In this document: positions 53,536 to 63,280 of the stretch, piece after piece
Position numbering within the stretch: the first letter of the stretch is position 1
How the letters are laid out: each line of letters begins with the position of its first letter
Source of the DNA: Pseudoalteromonas piscicida
Lineage (GTDB): Bacteria; Pseudomonadota; Gammaproteobacteria; Enterobacterales; Alteromonadaceae
Assembly (NCBI RefSeq): GCF_002208135.1
Contig: NZ_CP021647.1
Coordinates: 623,501 to 687,500, forward strand
Length of the DNA: 64,000 nt
Direction of reading: 5' to 3'
Translations under genes and position numbers: made by a program
The notes under the pieces: generated by a model
What the model saw: the letters and a program-made list of their open reading frames with translations, nothing else
Databases searched by the model: none
What the model was told of the DNA's origin: nothing

Positions 53536-54507
53536 CTAAGTCCAGCGTGAGTGCACCAGACTTTTTGCTAGATTTTCAATCAGTAAAAATTGTTTTGCGA
53601 TATCTTCAGCCCAGCTGGGATCATATTCATTTTGCAGTTTTTTTGGGCTAAATAAATTGGCACCATAATCAAGAGAGATCAGTATATCGCTACCTTCTAT
53701 AAACATTTGTGCCTTTACTTTTGGAATTTTTAGTCCTTTAGGTAGGTTCTCTGAGGAGAAAAAGGATTTAACCTGTGATAATTGTTTTAGGTACTTAGGG
53801 GTAAGAACTTTACGACAACTCGCTTCATCTTTGGCGTATACTTGATACTCTTTTTCAAAGTCTTCTTGTTCAAATTTAACTCGCTGTAATCCTTTTAGAG
53901 ATTGACGTCGATTTATCAGCATGTTCCAAAGTCCCGCATCTTGTAACACCACAATTGGAGTATCTACAGGTTCAGGCATACTCAGTTTTATAACTGCACC
54001 ATTAAACAAACGTTTACTGTCATTATTCTGATGAAGCGTGCGTATATGCACTTCAGTAAAGTAAAAATGAATGCCATTTACTTCGCCGTTAAATCCATCT
54101 TCAGCTACAGCTCGTCCTCCTTTGGCTAATATACCTGCACTAATAGCTTCCTCGCAGATAAGTAAATTACCGCCGACTGAATATTCTAAGTTAAGTGCTG
54201 AAGCAATTGGCGCCATCATATAAGCTCTAGTTAACACACCCTTAGTAAAAGACTTAAGCGAGTGTTTTAACAAAAAGTAGATAGGAATTATTGAGATTAA
54301 GAGAAAAGGCGCAAGAAATAGTAAGGGGATTGCAATACCAATTGCCCACCACTTATAGCGTTTAAGCGGCTTCAATTTATTGTCAAGATCGCTATCAAAG
54401 CTGGATGTGGTTTTATCTAAATTGTAATAGGCCTCTTTTAATTGCATCTCAATACCAGCTAAGCGTGGATCAATATGATGGAGAGACCTTTGGTCTAATA
54501 AAGCCAT
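53536..54507 (-). CDS. DUF3137 membrane protein
   Basis: This 323-residue protein has an N-terminal cytoplasmic helix region, two membrane segments (WWAIGIAIPLLFLAPFLLI, then IIPIYFLLKHSL, about 53–83), and a C-terminal soluble domain with FNGEVNGIHFYFTEVHI. This is the plan of DUF3137. Function is unknown. It stands alone between the PD40 gene and the first two-component cassette. Confidence 0.85.
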   Translation of the reverse strand: MALLDQRSLHHIDPRLAGIEMQLKEAYYNLDKTTSSFDSDLDNKLKPLKRYKWWAIGIAIPLLFLAPFLLISIIPIYFLLKHSLKSFTKGVLTRAYMMAPIASALNLEYSVGGNLLICEEAISAGILAKGGRAVAEDGFNGEVNGIHFYFTEVHIRTLHQNNDSKRLFNGAVIKLSMPEPVDTPIVVLQDAGLWNMLINRRQSLKGLQRVKFEQEDFEKEYQVYAKDEASCRKVLTPKYLKQLSQVKSFFSSENLPKGLKIPKVKAQMFIEGSDILISLDYGANLFSPKKLQNEYDPSWAEDIAKQFLLIENLAKSLVHSRWT

Positions 54508-54617
54508 AAACTTTCCTTGTAAGTCATGTTTAAATACAACTGGTATAAAATTTTACCCAAATAAAATGGTAAAGGTAAAATTTTTGTTTTATGCGGTATT
54601 CACCGCTATACCTATCC

Positions 54618-55853
54618 CTACTTTGCCAGTGGCAAAGTCAGAATAAACTTAGCACCGCCAAGTTCGGAGAACCCAACATGGCAACTGCCGCGATGCCAAG
54701 TGGCGATTTTGCGTACGATAGCCAGTCCTAGGCCATAACCACCGTTATCTTTGCTGCGACTTTCATCTAAGCGTGAGAAGGGAATAAAAACCGACTCCCA
54801 CTGAGATTTAGGAATTCCATCACCGTCATCCTCAATATGGATATAGGCATTGCTTTTGTCACACTCAATATTAATCGCTATGGTTGAGCGACCATATTTA
54901 TCAGCGTTTTGTACAATATTTTGCAAAGCCCGAGAAAGATAATGTAGGTTGCCAGAGATGATGACTGTATTACTCATTTTCTTGAACGTTATTTTTTTAA
55001 CGGTAAGCTTATTGAGTTTGCTTATCTGATCGCTGACAAGTTCACAAAGGTCAATTGGCGTTATCTCAAGTTTCTCTACTTCAAATTCAAGCCGTGCGTA
55101 AGCTAGCATTTCATCAATCATCGCTTCCATTTCGACTACATCGTCCGCCATATCATTTGCCTGCTCACGGCTTTGCTCCGGTAACATGGCTAAAGCAAAT
55201 TTGAGTCTGGCAAGTGGGGTGCGCAGGTCGTGAGAAACGGCATTAACGAGTAGTTTTTGGTTTTCAATTAGCCTTGCGACTTGAGATGCCAAATCACGGA
55301 TCTGCTCGGTTAAATTTGAAATGGCAGAAAATTGGGAACGTCGGGTCGCTTTGGGCAGCCGACCTTGAGTGAGATTTTCGGTGATATACCTCAGTTGCAA
55401 TAAATCAAGCCACAAGGGTCTTATCCACAGCATAAGTAAAAACGCGAGCACGGCATAAGAAAGCAATTTGATGATCCACTGTTTATTGGCAGCTGAATCG
55501 GCTGGTGCTAATGGCCCTAATTGCAGCAGCAATGTTGAATCAGGTACTTTGAAAGTCAGCCAAGCGCGGCCTTCATCGTCAAAACTCGTTAAAATACCTC
55601 CTTGTATTAATGTACCAGCTTGCTCAGGCAGCCAAGCGACATCGTCCATGTCGAGTACTTTCACGGTTTCTGACTCTTGGGGTAACTTGTTTGGGGAAAT
55701 AGTGGATTTCAGTGTGTTGGCAACCGCTTTTGCGTGCCGCAATTCATCGGGCGCGGAGTGCACCCAATGAGACCAAATCGCTTCGCTTACTTGATTGATA
55801 ACGACAATACTGGTAAACACAGCCAAATAGAGGCTGAGCAATAGTTTTAGCAC
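54618..55853 (-). CDS. Sensor histidine kinase, RstB-like (cassette 1)
   Basis: This 411-residue inner-membrane kinase has an N-terminal helix (4–25), a short periplasmic domain (about 26–125), a second helix (127–147), HAMP, then the H-box NAVSHDLRTPLARL with His208 and a HATPase domain (NADKY, EDDGDGIP, GGYGLGLAI). It partners with the OmpR-type regulator encoded seven bases upstream. It is the last gene of mipA–DUF3019–regulator–kinase cassette 1. It starts with GTG. The signal is unknown; MipA-linked systems may respond to envelope or antimicrobial-peptide stress, which is inference. Confidence 0.93.
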   Translation of the reverse strand: MLKLLLSLYLAVFTSIVVINQVSEAIWSHWVHSAPDELRHAKAVANTLKSTISPNKLPQESETVKVLDMDDVAWLPEQAGTLIQGGILTSFDDEGRAWLTFKVPDSTLLLQLGPLAPADSAANKQWIIKLLSYAVLAFLLMLWIRPLWLDLLQLRYITENLTQGRLPKATRRSQFSAISNLTEQIRDLASQVARLIENQKLLVNAVSHDLRTPLARLKFALAMLPEQSREQANDMADDVVEMEAMIDEMLAYARLEFEVEKLEITPIDLCELVSDQISKLNKLTVKKITFKKMSNTVIISGNLHYLSRALQNIVQNADKYGRSTIAINIECDKSNAYIHIEDDGDGIPKSQWESVFIPFSRLDESRSKDNGGYGLGLAIVRKIATWHRGSCHVGFSELGGAKFILTLPLAK

Positions 55854-55860
55854 GAATACA

Positions 55861-56550
55861 CTAGCCCCAAGCAGACTTAGAGCAGAGGTAGCCCTTACCC
55901 CACACGGTAATGAGCCTTGCGGGTTGCTCTAGATTGTCGCCAAGCTTTTTACGCAACCGGCTAATCCGTACGTCAACGCTTCTATCTAATCCGTCATATT
56001 CGCGGCCAACAACATGTTTATAGATATAGTCTCGACTCAGCGTTTCGCCGGCATGGCCTGCCAATGTCTTTAGTAAATCAAATTCATAACTTGTGAGCTC
56101 AACCTCATCTCCAGCCAAATAGACCTTACGGTCCGATTTATCTATCTGTAATTCGCCTAAGGTAATGGAGTCAGACTGAACTTCATCATTTTGTGTACGT
56201 CTTAATAGCGCATTCAAACGGGCAAGTAGTACGTATGGCTCAACAGGCTTGATAATGTAATCATCAGCACCGATTTCAAGCCCTTTTACATGGTCGAAGT
56301 CGCTGTCTTTGGCGGTAAGAAATAAAACCGGCCCTTTAAACTCACCGCGCGCAGCTTTGCAAATAGAAAAACCATCAAGTCCCGGTAGCATAATATCTAA
56401 AATGAGAATGTCGGGTTTTTCTGCTTCAATGGCTTTGATTGCGTTAATACCATTGTGTAATTGAACGACTTCAAAGCCATTATGGATTAAGAACTTTGCG
56501 GTTAACTCCGCTAGTTTTACATCATCTTCGACAAGTAATACCTTGGCCAT
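55861..56550 (-). CDS. OmpR-family response regulator, RstA-like (cassette 1)
   Basis: This 229-residue regulator has a receiver (1–115) with Asp52 in LILDIMLPGLDG, followed by a winged-helix DNA-binding domain (about 130–229, SRDYIYKHVVGREYDGLDRS). The ATG at 56550 overlaps the DUF3019 stop as TAATG. It probably controls its own cassette; triplicate TACCAG repeats upstream of mipA are candidate sites. Confidence 0.95.
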   Translation of the reverse strand: MAKVLLVEDDVKLAELTAKFLIHNGFEVVQLHNGINAIKAIEAEKPDILILDIMLPGLDGFSICKAARGEFKGPVLFLTAKDSDFDHVKGLEIGADDYIIKPVEPYVLLARLNALLRRTQNDEVQSDSITLGELQIDKSDRKVYLAGDEVELTSYEFDLLKTLAGHAGETLSRDYIYKHVVGREYDGLDRSVDVRISRLRKKLGDNLEQPARLITVWGKGYLCSKSAWG

Positions 56551-56939
56551 TAAAACACACTCCAATCGCTTCTGAGTTTGCGTCTATATTGTTGGTTGAC
56601 GCTTGTGTGTACTTCAATATTTTGTTTTGCAACAACGTTATTTTTAGCATCTTTTAGGGTAAAGAGCATGGACTTTGAGAGTTGGATAATTTGTGTTGAT
56701 TTTGCCTCCTTGGCCTGCTCCCAGCATTGTAATTTTTGTTTTTCCTGAAATAAACATAAGTTCATTTTTGAGGGCGATTGCCAAGCAATTTTTGCCGTCA
56801 TTTCGCAGCGTTGCCCCGCTTGTTTCACCATGCAGGTAATCGGTTTTATTTCTAATTTAATGCCACTGTTGGGTTTGGTTAAAGCTTTACTTGGTGCGCT
56901 GAAAATTATAATTATGATTAAGTACAGCCTAAAATTCAT
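56550..56939 (-). CDS. DUF3019 family exported protein (cassette 1)
   Basis: This 129-residue protein has a signal peptide (NFRLYLIIIIIFSAPSKA) and a DUF3019 body: IKPITCMVKQAGQRCEMT, CLFQEKQKLQCW with four cysteines likely forming two disulphides. It is a small periplasmic beta-sandwich by prediction, of unknown role. It is always seen with mipA and a two-component system in this group. GGGGGA precedes ATG 56939; it overlaps the mipA end by eleven bases. Confidence 0.88.
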   Translation of the reverse strand: MNFRLYLIIIIIFSAPSKALTKPNSGIKLEIKPITCMVKQAGQRCEMTAKIAWQSPSKMNLCLFQEKQKLQCWEQAKEAKSTQIIQLSKSMLFTLKDAKNNVVAKQNIEVHTSVNQQYRRKLRSDWSVF

Positions 56940-57804
56940 ATTTTCCCCCGACAAAGACCGTCGCGGTATAGCTATCCTCGACTATCGGGCTATCTGTCAT
57001 TGTGCTATCAAGTTGCTGATATTTTGCGTTAAATTTAAAGGTCCAAGACTCACTTACGGGATAAGAGTAAGCAAAGCTAACATAAGGCTGGAAGCTTGAG
57101 CTGCCTTTATACCATAGCTCACTATTCGGTGTATCTGCTTTGTCTATGCCATAGTAATAGTCCACCAGTTGTCGACTTTTCCATTTTAGGCCCGCTTTAA
57201 TAAACACATAAGTGTTCGGTAAATTATCGAATCTAAAACGATAGCTAACCCCAATATCTGCATTGTAACCTTGGTAAGTATTGGTGATGTCCGTAAGCCA
57301 TGATGCGCTGATTTTTACACTATCACTCATTACCCAATGGGCTAAAACGCCGCCATCTATGGCCCATTTTCGCGACTCGATATCGTCTAAGGAAATGGCG
57401 GTTTGCTCTGCGGCAAATTCACCGCCAGGTAGCTCATTGCTGGCATCAAACCCCATTTTTTGCACGAATATATTACTGGGGTGAAATTTCTCGAAATAGG
57501 CCTGCTCGGTATTAAATGTGCCGATCAAGCTAAGATCAAACTTATCAGTGTAGTGAAAGGTATAGCCCAAAGTTCCATTATCAAGAAAGAGGTGTTCACC
57601 GTAATAACTAATATAGGGCACAACAACCAAGGGAATATTTTCACCGTCATGGAGTGGGTTGGAGATCACGCCGCCGCCAAGCGCAACGCCAAATCGCCAT
57701 TCATCGACCGGCGTACACTCGCTGTCATTGGCGTCACATGGCACCGCCGTGGCATTTACCTGAGTGGTAACCAGCAAGGTTAAGGCCATTAATAACTTAT
57801 TCAA
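56929..57804 (-). CDS. MipA/OmpV-family outer-membrane protein (cassette 1)
   Basis: This is an outer-membrane beta-barrel of the MipA/OmpV type, about 291 residues. Characteristic stretches are WRFGVALGGGVISNPLHDG, VVPYISYYGEHLFLDNGTLG and a terminal VFVGGKYEF ending in Phe. The start is uncertain: TTG 57804 has GGAG six bases upstream and gives the signal NKLLMALTLLVTTQVNATA; ATG 57789 lacks a ribosome binding site and TTG 57858 adds an odd leader. It is first in the cassette. Family members interact with peptidoglycan synthases or act in antimicrobial resistance; the role here is unknown. Confidence 0.88.
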   Translation of the reverse strand: MNKLLMALTLLVTTQVNATAVPCDANDSECTPVDEWRFGVALGGGVISNPLHDGENIPLVVVPYISYYGEHLFLDNGTLGYTFHYTDKFDLSLIGTFNTEQAYFEKFHPSNIFVQKMGFDASNELPGGEFAAEQTAISLDDIESRKWAIDGGVLAHWVMSDSVKISASWLTDITNTYQGYNADIGVSYRFRFDNLPNTYVFIKAGLKWKSRQLVDYYYGIDKADTPNSELWYKGSSSFQPYVSFAYSYPVSESWTFKFNAKYQQLDSTMTDSPIVEDSYTATVFVGGKYEF

Positions 57805-57875
57805 CTTGGAGCTCCAGTTCAGAATTTGGGCTTTGCACAGGCTTTTTAGAGGTGTCAATCAAAGCGCATTATTAC

Positions 57876-57913
57876 TACCAGTGTAATTTACCAGTCGCTG
57901 TACAAATTACCAG
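57876..57913. promoter_or_regulatory. Triplicate TACCAG repeats upstream of mipA (cassette 1)
   Basis: TACCAG occurs at 57876–57881, 57889–57894 and 57908–57913. The last two are part of the longer direct repeat AATTTACCAG/AAATTACCAG. OmpR-type regulators bind tandem repeats, so these may be sites for the regulator of the same cassette. Confidence 0.4.
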
Positions 57914-58014
57914 AAAGGGTAACATTAAATAACAAAACAAGTAGCGAAGATAACAGAAATTTTAGTGTGAAAGTTTAGGCTTACGTTGGCACTTAACTTA
58001 CAAGGAAACATATC

Positions 58015-60003
58015 ATGAGATGCAAAATTTGGCTCAGTCTTCCGCTTGCCGCTAGCCTTTGCGCATGTGGTGGTAGTAGCGATAATGGTGAAGATAAATT
58101 ACCAGAACTTAACGCGCTTAATAACAGCGCTGCGCCGTTGAAGGCAGCTTCATCAGCTCAGTTTAGTCAGTTTATCAAAAACGGTATTTTCGTTGCCAGC
58201 GGTGGGTTGAATAATGGCGATGATTTGGAAAACCCCTCAACAACGGATAGCGCGCCTTATTCAGGTACGAATCAACTGGTTGATGGGGTATCAGAAAGCG
58301 ACCGGATTAAATTCGATGGCCGTTACTTATTTATCGGCGGATCGACCAGCGTTGCATACACGGATACAGACAGCAAAACCTTCGTCAGGATCTTAGATAC
58401 AGAAGCTACGGATGTCCCTACACAAGTTAATGAATTAACGGTATCAGATTCAGAGTTTGCAAGCCAAAATCTTTACCTTAAAAACAATCAACTCATTAGC
58501 GTATTAATGGACTATGAGTATGATTTTGCTGATGATATGTCATCGCAAGAGGTTCAACCTGAGGTCAATTATCAAGGCGTGATTGAGCTTGCTTTTAGTA
58601 ACGTATCCCTACCCGCACAGGCTGAGGTCGAAAAACGCTTTCAAATTGATGGTTCACTAGTTGGCAGCAGATTAATCGGTGACAAACTCTATGTTATCGC
58701 CGACCATACTATACGCTACAGTGGTTTTAATAGCGCTGACAAAGTAGCAAGCTACAATCGCTTAATGGACACTAACATTAACGATTTATTACCTCAATTT
58801 AGAAATTTAAAGCAAGGAAGTGTAGCGCCACTGGTTGCCGCAGATGGCTGTTATTTGCCAGCAGATGCTACCGCGCAAGATGGATATAATGGCTTAACAA
58901 CAGTGACTGAGATTGACATTCGCAATCCTGATGAGGTGAAAACAACTTGCGTCAGTACGCGCACCTTTGGCTTTTATATGTCTGCAACAGCTGTGTATCT
59001 TTACAATTACTCATTTAATGGCAGTGATGGCGATTTCAACACATCAATCTGGGAGCCATCAGGCATAGTATTACATAAGTTATTGTTAACGGATGAAGGG
59101 GTGACATACCAAGCAACCGGTGAGGTGGAAGGTCAACTTGCTCGTGTCAGCGATACGATGGCTGCGACTCGATTTGATGAAAAAGATGGCATTCTGCGCG
59201 TAGTAACGAGTCAGTATGATACAGATATCGGTAATAGTCATAAGTTGTATATGCTCAAACCACAAGGGAATGAACTTAACACCGTAGCGACGCTACCAAA
59301 TAGCCAAAATCCAACCCCTATTGGCAAAATTAATCCGGATACGGGGCTTGTGGATGAAGACATTTATGCGGTTAGATATTTTAACGATACCGCCTATATC
59401 GTGACCTTTAGACAAATAGACCCTCTCTACGTTCTGGATTTATCTGACACATCACAGCCTAAAATCGCGGGAAGTTTAGAGATCCCCGGTTTCTCTTCTT
59501 ATTTGCACCCTGTTGGTGACGGTTTGCTTCTTGGGGTAGGTCAGCACCTTGGAAACGTGCAGCCTAGCACCAAAGTGAGCTTGTTTGATGTCGCAGATCC
59601 TGCTGAACCCAAGCTATTAAAAGATCATACATTTGCAGGGGGATTTACACCGCTGGAATATGATTATCGCGCTTTGGCCATGCTAAAAGACAATGCCTCA
59701 GTAACCCGGTTCACTTTGCCGATTGTTTACTGGAATACAGAGCAAGTGAATGAAAGTAGTTATAACTGGTATAGCCAAAACGATCTCGCCGCATTTGAAA
59801 TTATCCACGGCGTGGACTCAACACTCACTTATCGCGGTAGTAGCCGTGCACAGGTATTAACGCCCATAGCGAGTGACAAAGCACTCGGGTATACCGAAGC
59901 CGATAGAGGTCTTATTCAGGCTGATAAACTGCTTTATATCCATGGCAACTACGTGTGGCAGAGTAATTGGCAAACGCCTGCTGACAACAGTGGACCACAT
60001 TAA
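58015..60003 (+). CDS. Beta-propeller domain lipoprotein
   Basis: This 662-residue lipoprotein has the signal MRCKIWLSLPLAASLCAC (Cys18) and a Gly/Ser/Asn-rich linker. A long beta-propeller domain of the PF09826 type follows, with NQLVDGVSESDRIKFDGRYL near the start and repeated VLDLSDTSQPKIAGSLEIPG-like blades. It is anchored to the outer or inner membrane by lipid; no enzymatic motif is seen. It is divergent from mipA of cassette 1 and convergent with cassette 2. AAGGAAAC precedes the ATG. Function is unknown. Confidence 0.85.
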   Translation: MRCKIWLSLPLAASLCACGGSSDNGEDKLPELNALNNSAAPLKAASSAQFSQFIKNGIFVASGGLNNGDDLENPSTTDSAPYSGTNQLVDGVSESDRIKFDGRYLFIGGSTSVAYTDTDSKTFVRILDTEATDVPTQVNELTVSDSEFASQNLYLKNNQLISVLMDYEYDFADDMSSQEVQPEVNYQGVIELAFSNVSLPAQAEVEKRFQIDGSLVGSRLIGDKLYVIADHTIRYSGFNSADKVASYNRLMDTNINDLLPQFRNLKQGSVAPLVAADGCYLPADATAQDGYNGLTTVTEIDIRNPDEVKTTCVSTRTFGFYMSATAVYLYNYSFNGSDGDFNTSIWEPSGIVLHKLLLTDEGVTYQATGEVEGQLARVSDTMAATRFDEKDGILRVVTSQYDTDIGNSHKLYMLKPQGNELNTVATLPNSQNPTPIGKINPDTGLVDEDIYAVRYFNDTAYIVTFRQIDPLYVLDLSDTSQPKIAGSLEIPGFSSYLHPVGDGLLLGVGQHLGNVQPSTKVSLFDVADPAEPKLLKDHTFAGGFTPLEYDYRALAMLKDNASVTRFTLPIVYWNTEQVNESSYNWYSQNDLAAFEIIHGVDSTLTYRGSSRAQVLTPIASDKALGYTEADRGLIQADKLLYIHGNYVWQSNWQTPADNSGPH

Positions 60004-60094
60004 CCTAACTCCCTTTGAATATTAGGTTGTTGTACACTGTTTCGTTGCCAAGCGGTGAACTGTAGCACTGCTTACCACAGCTTCAGAGTTAACG

Positions 60095-61348
60095 TTACTT
60101 TTGCTGAGTCTGTATCAGCGAAACAGTGATTTTGGCCCCGCCCAGCGCGGGGCTTTTTTGAATTACAATGGTACCGCCAAAACGAGTGACTATACGTTGC
60201 ACAAAGGCCAAGCCAATGCCATACCCTGATTGCGATTGAGAATCGTCGCGATAAAACGGTAGTAGCACTTTGTCTCGAACCTCGTTACTTATACCTATCC
60301 CGTCGTCTTCAATAATAAGCTTAACCTTGTCATTATCGACTCGGGTTTCTAGTGATATTTTACCGTTGGCATATTTTATCGCGTTAGATAATAAGTTATT
60401 GATTAGCATGCGTAAGTACTGACCTTCACCGATTATCCAGCAAGGTTTTGACGAAAGTTTTAGTGTTAAGTCATGATGGTGGGCGTTATTGGCTAACAGG
60501 CGAACCATAGCATTCAAGTCAACAGGCTGAAGTTCCACGTCGTCAAGGCGGTGCTGCAATCTTGCGTAATCTAAAATAGCATCAATTACTTGCTCCATTT
60601 CATCAAGGTTTTGGTTGATCCTATCTTCGTACTGTGTACGCAGCTCATCATCATGAGTTTCAACCAGTGTGTCTAGCCCCATTCTTACCCTTGCAAGAGG
60701 CGTACGTAATTCATGAGAAAGTCCGCTGCTTAATAGCTTCATGTCAGTCATTAACCCGGCTATTTGTCGTGCCATTTGATTAAACGCTTGCTCAATATCC
60801 TTTAAGTACCATACCGTACCGACTTGCACGCGGGCGTTGAGTTCGCCCTTGCCCAGCTGATGTGCGGCATTTTTGAGCTTTAACAGTCTAGCAATAAATG
60901 GGGTTAAAAAGGCGACGACAACAACGATAACGATAGCGTAAAATAACAAGGTCATGAGCAGACCATATTTAGTCTGCAATTGCTTCTGCATAGTTAAAAT
61001 ATAGACACTTTCTTGGTTTATAAGTATGCAGGCACTTACTGATGATTCGCTTTCGAGGTAAATAAACCGCTGTTGAGAGAGTTTACGGCTTAAGCTCACA
61101 GGAAGTGGATAGTCGGCTCTTGGTACAAGTTGAGCGGTTAGTGTTTGGTGCAGTGGGATCGCAATAATTTGTGATTCTGGTATGTTGTCTTTAGCCATTG
61201 CGGCAATAATTGGTGCGGTTGTGCTCAGTGGATCGTAGTGGGCTTCATTATTCTCTGAGGATGAGGCGATAAGCGAGTCAAATATCAGCCCTGTGATAAC
61301 GCTTGCGAGCGTTAAGATGGTAAGCAAAGCAAACACGAAGCGCCACAT
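60095..61348 (-). CDS. Sensor histidine kinase, RstB-like (cassette 2)
   Basis: This 417-residue kinase has helices at about 5–24 and 130–152, a periplasmic domain between them, HAMP, H-box SGLSHELRTPLARVR with His212, and a HATPase domain (EDDGIGIS, SGYGIGLAFV). The ATG at 61348 overlaps the regulator stop as TAATG. The plan equals that of cassette 1 but the sensor domain differs in sequence, suggesting a different signal. Confidence 0.93.
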   Translation of the reverse strand: MWRFVFALLTILTLASVITGLIFDSLIASSSENNEAHYDPLSTTAPIIAAMAKDNIPESQIIAIPLHQTLTAQLVPRADYPLPVSLSRKLSQQRFIYLESESSVSACILINQESVYILTMQKQLQTKYGLLMTLLFYAIVIVVVVAFLTPFIARLLKLKNAAHQLGKGELNARVQVGTVWYLKDIEQAFNQMARQIAGLMTDMKLLSSGLSHELRTPLARVRMGLDTLVETHDDELRTQYEDRINQNLDEMEQVIDAILDYARLQHRLDDVELQPVDLNAMVRLLANNAHHHDLTLKLSSKPCWIIGEGQYLRMLINNLLSNAIKYANGKISLETRVDNDKVKLIIEDDGIGISNEVRDKVLLPFYRDDSQSQSGYGIGLAFVQRIVTRFGGTIVIQKSPALGGAKITVSLIQTQQK

Positions 61349-62040
61349 TACCACACGTCCTTCGCCAACTGATATCCTTTACCCCATACCGTCTTTATTT
61401 TAAATGGGTTTTGGCCATCATCACCGAGCTTCTTTCTCAGTCGCGAAACACGCAAATCTATAGAGCGGTCAAACCCATCATAATCAAATCCTCTGAGTGC
61501 TTTAGTAAGCTCATCTCGGGTAACAATTTTTCCGGCTTTACTGGCAAGTACCCAAAGCGCATCAAACTCATTGCTGGATAAGTTAACTGGCTGCCCAGCA
61601 AGAGTAATGCTTCTGTCTTCTTTATTGATATAGAGAGCACCAAACTCAAGTGTTTGTTTGGGAACGGTATCTTGAGGATGATGGCGCCTTAATAGCGCTT
61701 TTATGCGAGTTTCTAATAACCTGCCTCTTACTGGCTTTTTGAGATAGTCGTCAGCACCCATCTCTAAACCGATAATTTCATCAATTTCCTCATCCCTTGC
61801 TGTTAGCATTAATATTGGGATGCTTAGCGACTGACGAAGTTGCTTGCAGACTTCAAAGCCATCTAAACTTGGCAGCATACCATCTAAAATCACTAGGTCA
61901 GGAGGAGAGGCTAAAACGTGCTCCAGCCCGTCTTGACCATCATGATATAGCCGCACTGAAAACCCCTTGGTAGAGAGGTAATCACTCAGCCACTGGGCCA
62001 ATTCTTTATCGTCTTCTATTAGGACTAACTCGGCTACCAC
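61348..62040 (-). CDS. OmpR-family response regulator, RstA-like (cassette 2)
   Basis: This 230-residue regulator has Asp53 in VILDGMLPSLDG and a winged-helix domain ending TVWGKGYQLAKDVW. I choose GTG 62040, with AGGAG five bases upstream; the frame stays open to a TTG at 62064 but that start lacks a ribosome binding site. Homologous to the cassette 1 regulator (shared DGFDRSIDLRVSRLRKKLGD). Repeats of TGTATCGA upstream of mipA copy 2 are candidate sites. Confidence 0.93.
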   Translation of the reverse strand: MVAELVLIEDDKELAQWLSDYLSTKGFSVRLYHDGQDGLEHVLASPPDLVILDGMLPSLDGFEVCKQLRQSLSIPILMLTARDEEIDEIIGLEMGADDYLKKPVRGRLLETRIKALLRRHHPQDTVPKQTLEFGALYINKEDRSITLAGQPVNLSSNEFDALWVLASKAGKIVTRDELTKALRGFDYDGFDRSIDLRVSRLRKKLGDDGQNPFKIKTVWGKGYQLAKDVW

Positions 62041-62048
62041 AACTACTC

Positions 62049-62420
62049 CTAGAAAAGTCGCCAACGCACGGCGTTACTTTTTTGTTGTTTAAACACCCAA
62101 GCATATTGCAGCGCATGGCTTGCGAGAATATCCTTGTGATCTTCTAAGGTAATGAGCAAATCTTTCTCAACTAAAATCTCGCCTTGCCAACTCGCGGTTT
62201 TTTGCTGCTGCCAACAAACCAGCTCTTTTTCATCGGCATGGAGACAAAAGTTACCGGCCACAGAGGTTTGCCAGGTCACTGAGAGGTCGATAAAACATTG
62301 CTGACCTTGTTCGAGCGCAACACATTGCCCTGGTTTTACGGTCCATACGGGGACGTTAATTTCTTCTTTCGCTTGAGTTTGCATTGCCAGTAGCGCTAAG
62401 CCAAATAGTCGTTTTTTCAT
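62049..62420 (-). CDS. DUF3019 family exported protein (cassette 2)
   Basis: This 123-residue protein has a signal peptide (KKRLFGLALLAMQTQA), and VKPGQCVALEQGQQCFIDLS and FCLHADEKELVCWQ carry the four conserved cysteines. It is a divergent paralogue of the protein at 56550. GAGGAG seven bases before ATG 62420 fixes the start. Function is unknown. Confidence 0.87.
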   Translation of the reverse strand: MKKRLFGLALLAMQTQAKEEINVPVWTVKPGQCVALEQGQQCFIDLSVTWQTSVAGNFCLHADEKELVCWQQQKTASWQGEILVEKDLLITLEDHKDILASHALQYAWVFKQQKSNAVRWRLF

Positions 62421-62430
62421 ATTTAGCTCC

Positions 62431-63221
62431 TCAAAAAACGTAGCTAAGTGACAAGCCAATGCTTTCACCATGCTCAATTCTATCGTTAAAACTGACAATT
62501 GCTTTGGTGATAGGACTATCCATAATACCTGATGCATATTTGGTGTAGCTGACGTGGCCATCGACTATCCAATTTTCTGTTAAAGCGCGTGAAAATCCGA
62601 GCTTTACCCCAAGATTAGCCCCGCCTTTGGCATCGTAACCTTTAAATGGTGCGCCACCGTAGTAATAATCTAACATGGCCGAGTTTCGGTATTGTGCACC
62701 GACTGCGCTATAAAAGTGCCAGTTTTTGTATTGCCAGGGTTTAGAGATCCATAATGAAGCGTAGCTACCATCTGAATAATCAGAGTTAATCACTTTTGGT
62801 GCAAAAATAGCTCTAATTTGTAAGCCAAATACATCCCCTGTAGCTCTTACCCCAAGATAAGACGAAGTGTTTAGCTCATAGCGAGTCCCGCCAAAACGGT
62901 AATTTATTCGCCATGAGCGGTTGAGAGTAGGGCATCAAATTCCCAATTTTCTGTTTCATAAAACTGATAACCGAGTGCAAGTGCTGGGTCAAACTTCTCA
63001 GCGCGGCCCGGAAACTCGATAAATAGACCATTACTAAAATAGTAGGCACCATGTACAGTGGGCGAAAGCGAGGTCTCGGCATTATTGTAAATATCGCTGT
63101 TGTAATTTATCCCGTAACCAATGGCCAAATAGCCGTGACCTTCTTTTTTTGCGTCAGTGCTTTTGGCCTGCGCTGTACTTGCGGCCATAAGTGAGGCTGC
63201 AATCAATAAATGTGTTTTCAT
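62431..63221 (-). pseudogene. MipA/OmpV-family outer-membrane protein, frameshifted (cassette 2)
   Basis: From ATG 63221 a signal peptide (KTHLLIAASLMAASTAQA) and MipA barrel strands run to LLSTAHGE, where a stop at 62904–62906 ends the frame after 105 residues. Adding one base near 62907 restores HGEINYRFGGTRYELNTSSY, and the barrel then continues to GESIGLSLSYVF with a terminal Phe. The restored product of about 263 residues is a normal MipA. The lost base is in a short A-run (minus strand). It is a true pseudogene, a revertible allele or a sequence error. Confidence 0.87.
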
Positions 63222-63280
63222 AGCAATTACTATTAGTTATTAATTTGCTAGTTACTGTAGTGAGTGTAAGCGAGTATAGC

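Noticed and set aside
60002..60028. AACCTAA/TTAGGTT inverted repeat after the propeller lipoprotein gene as a terminator
   Set aside because: Only seven pairs with a 13-base loop and no T-run; too weak to list as a feature.
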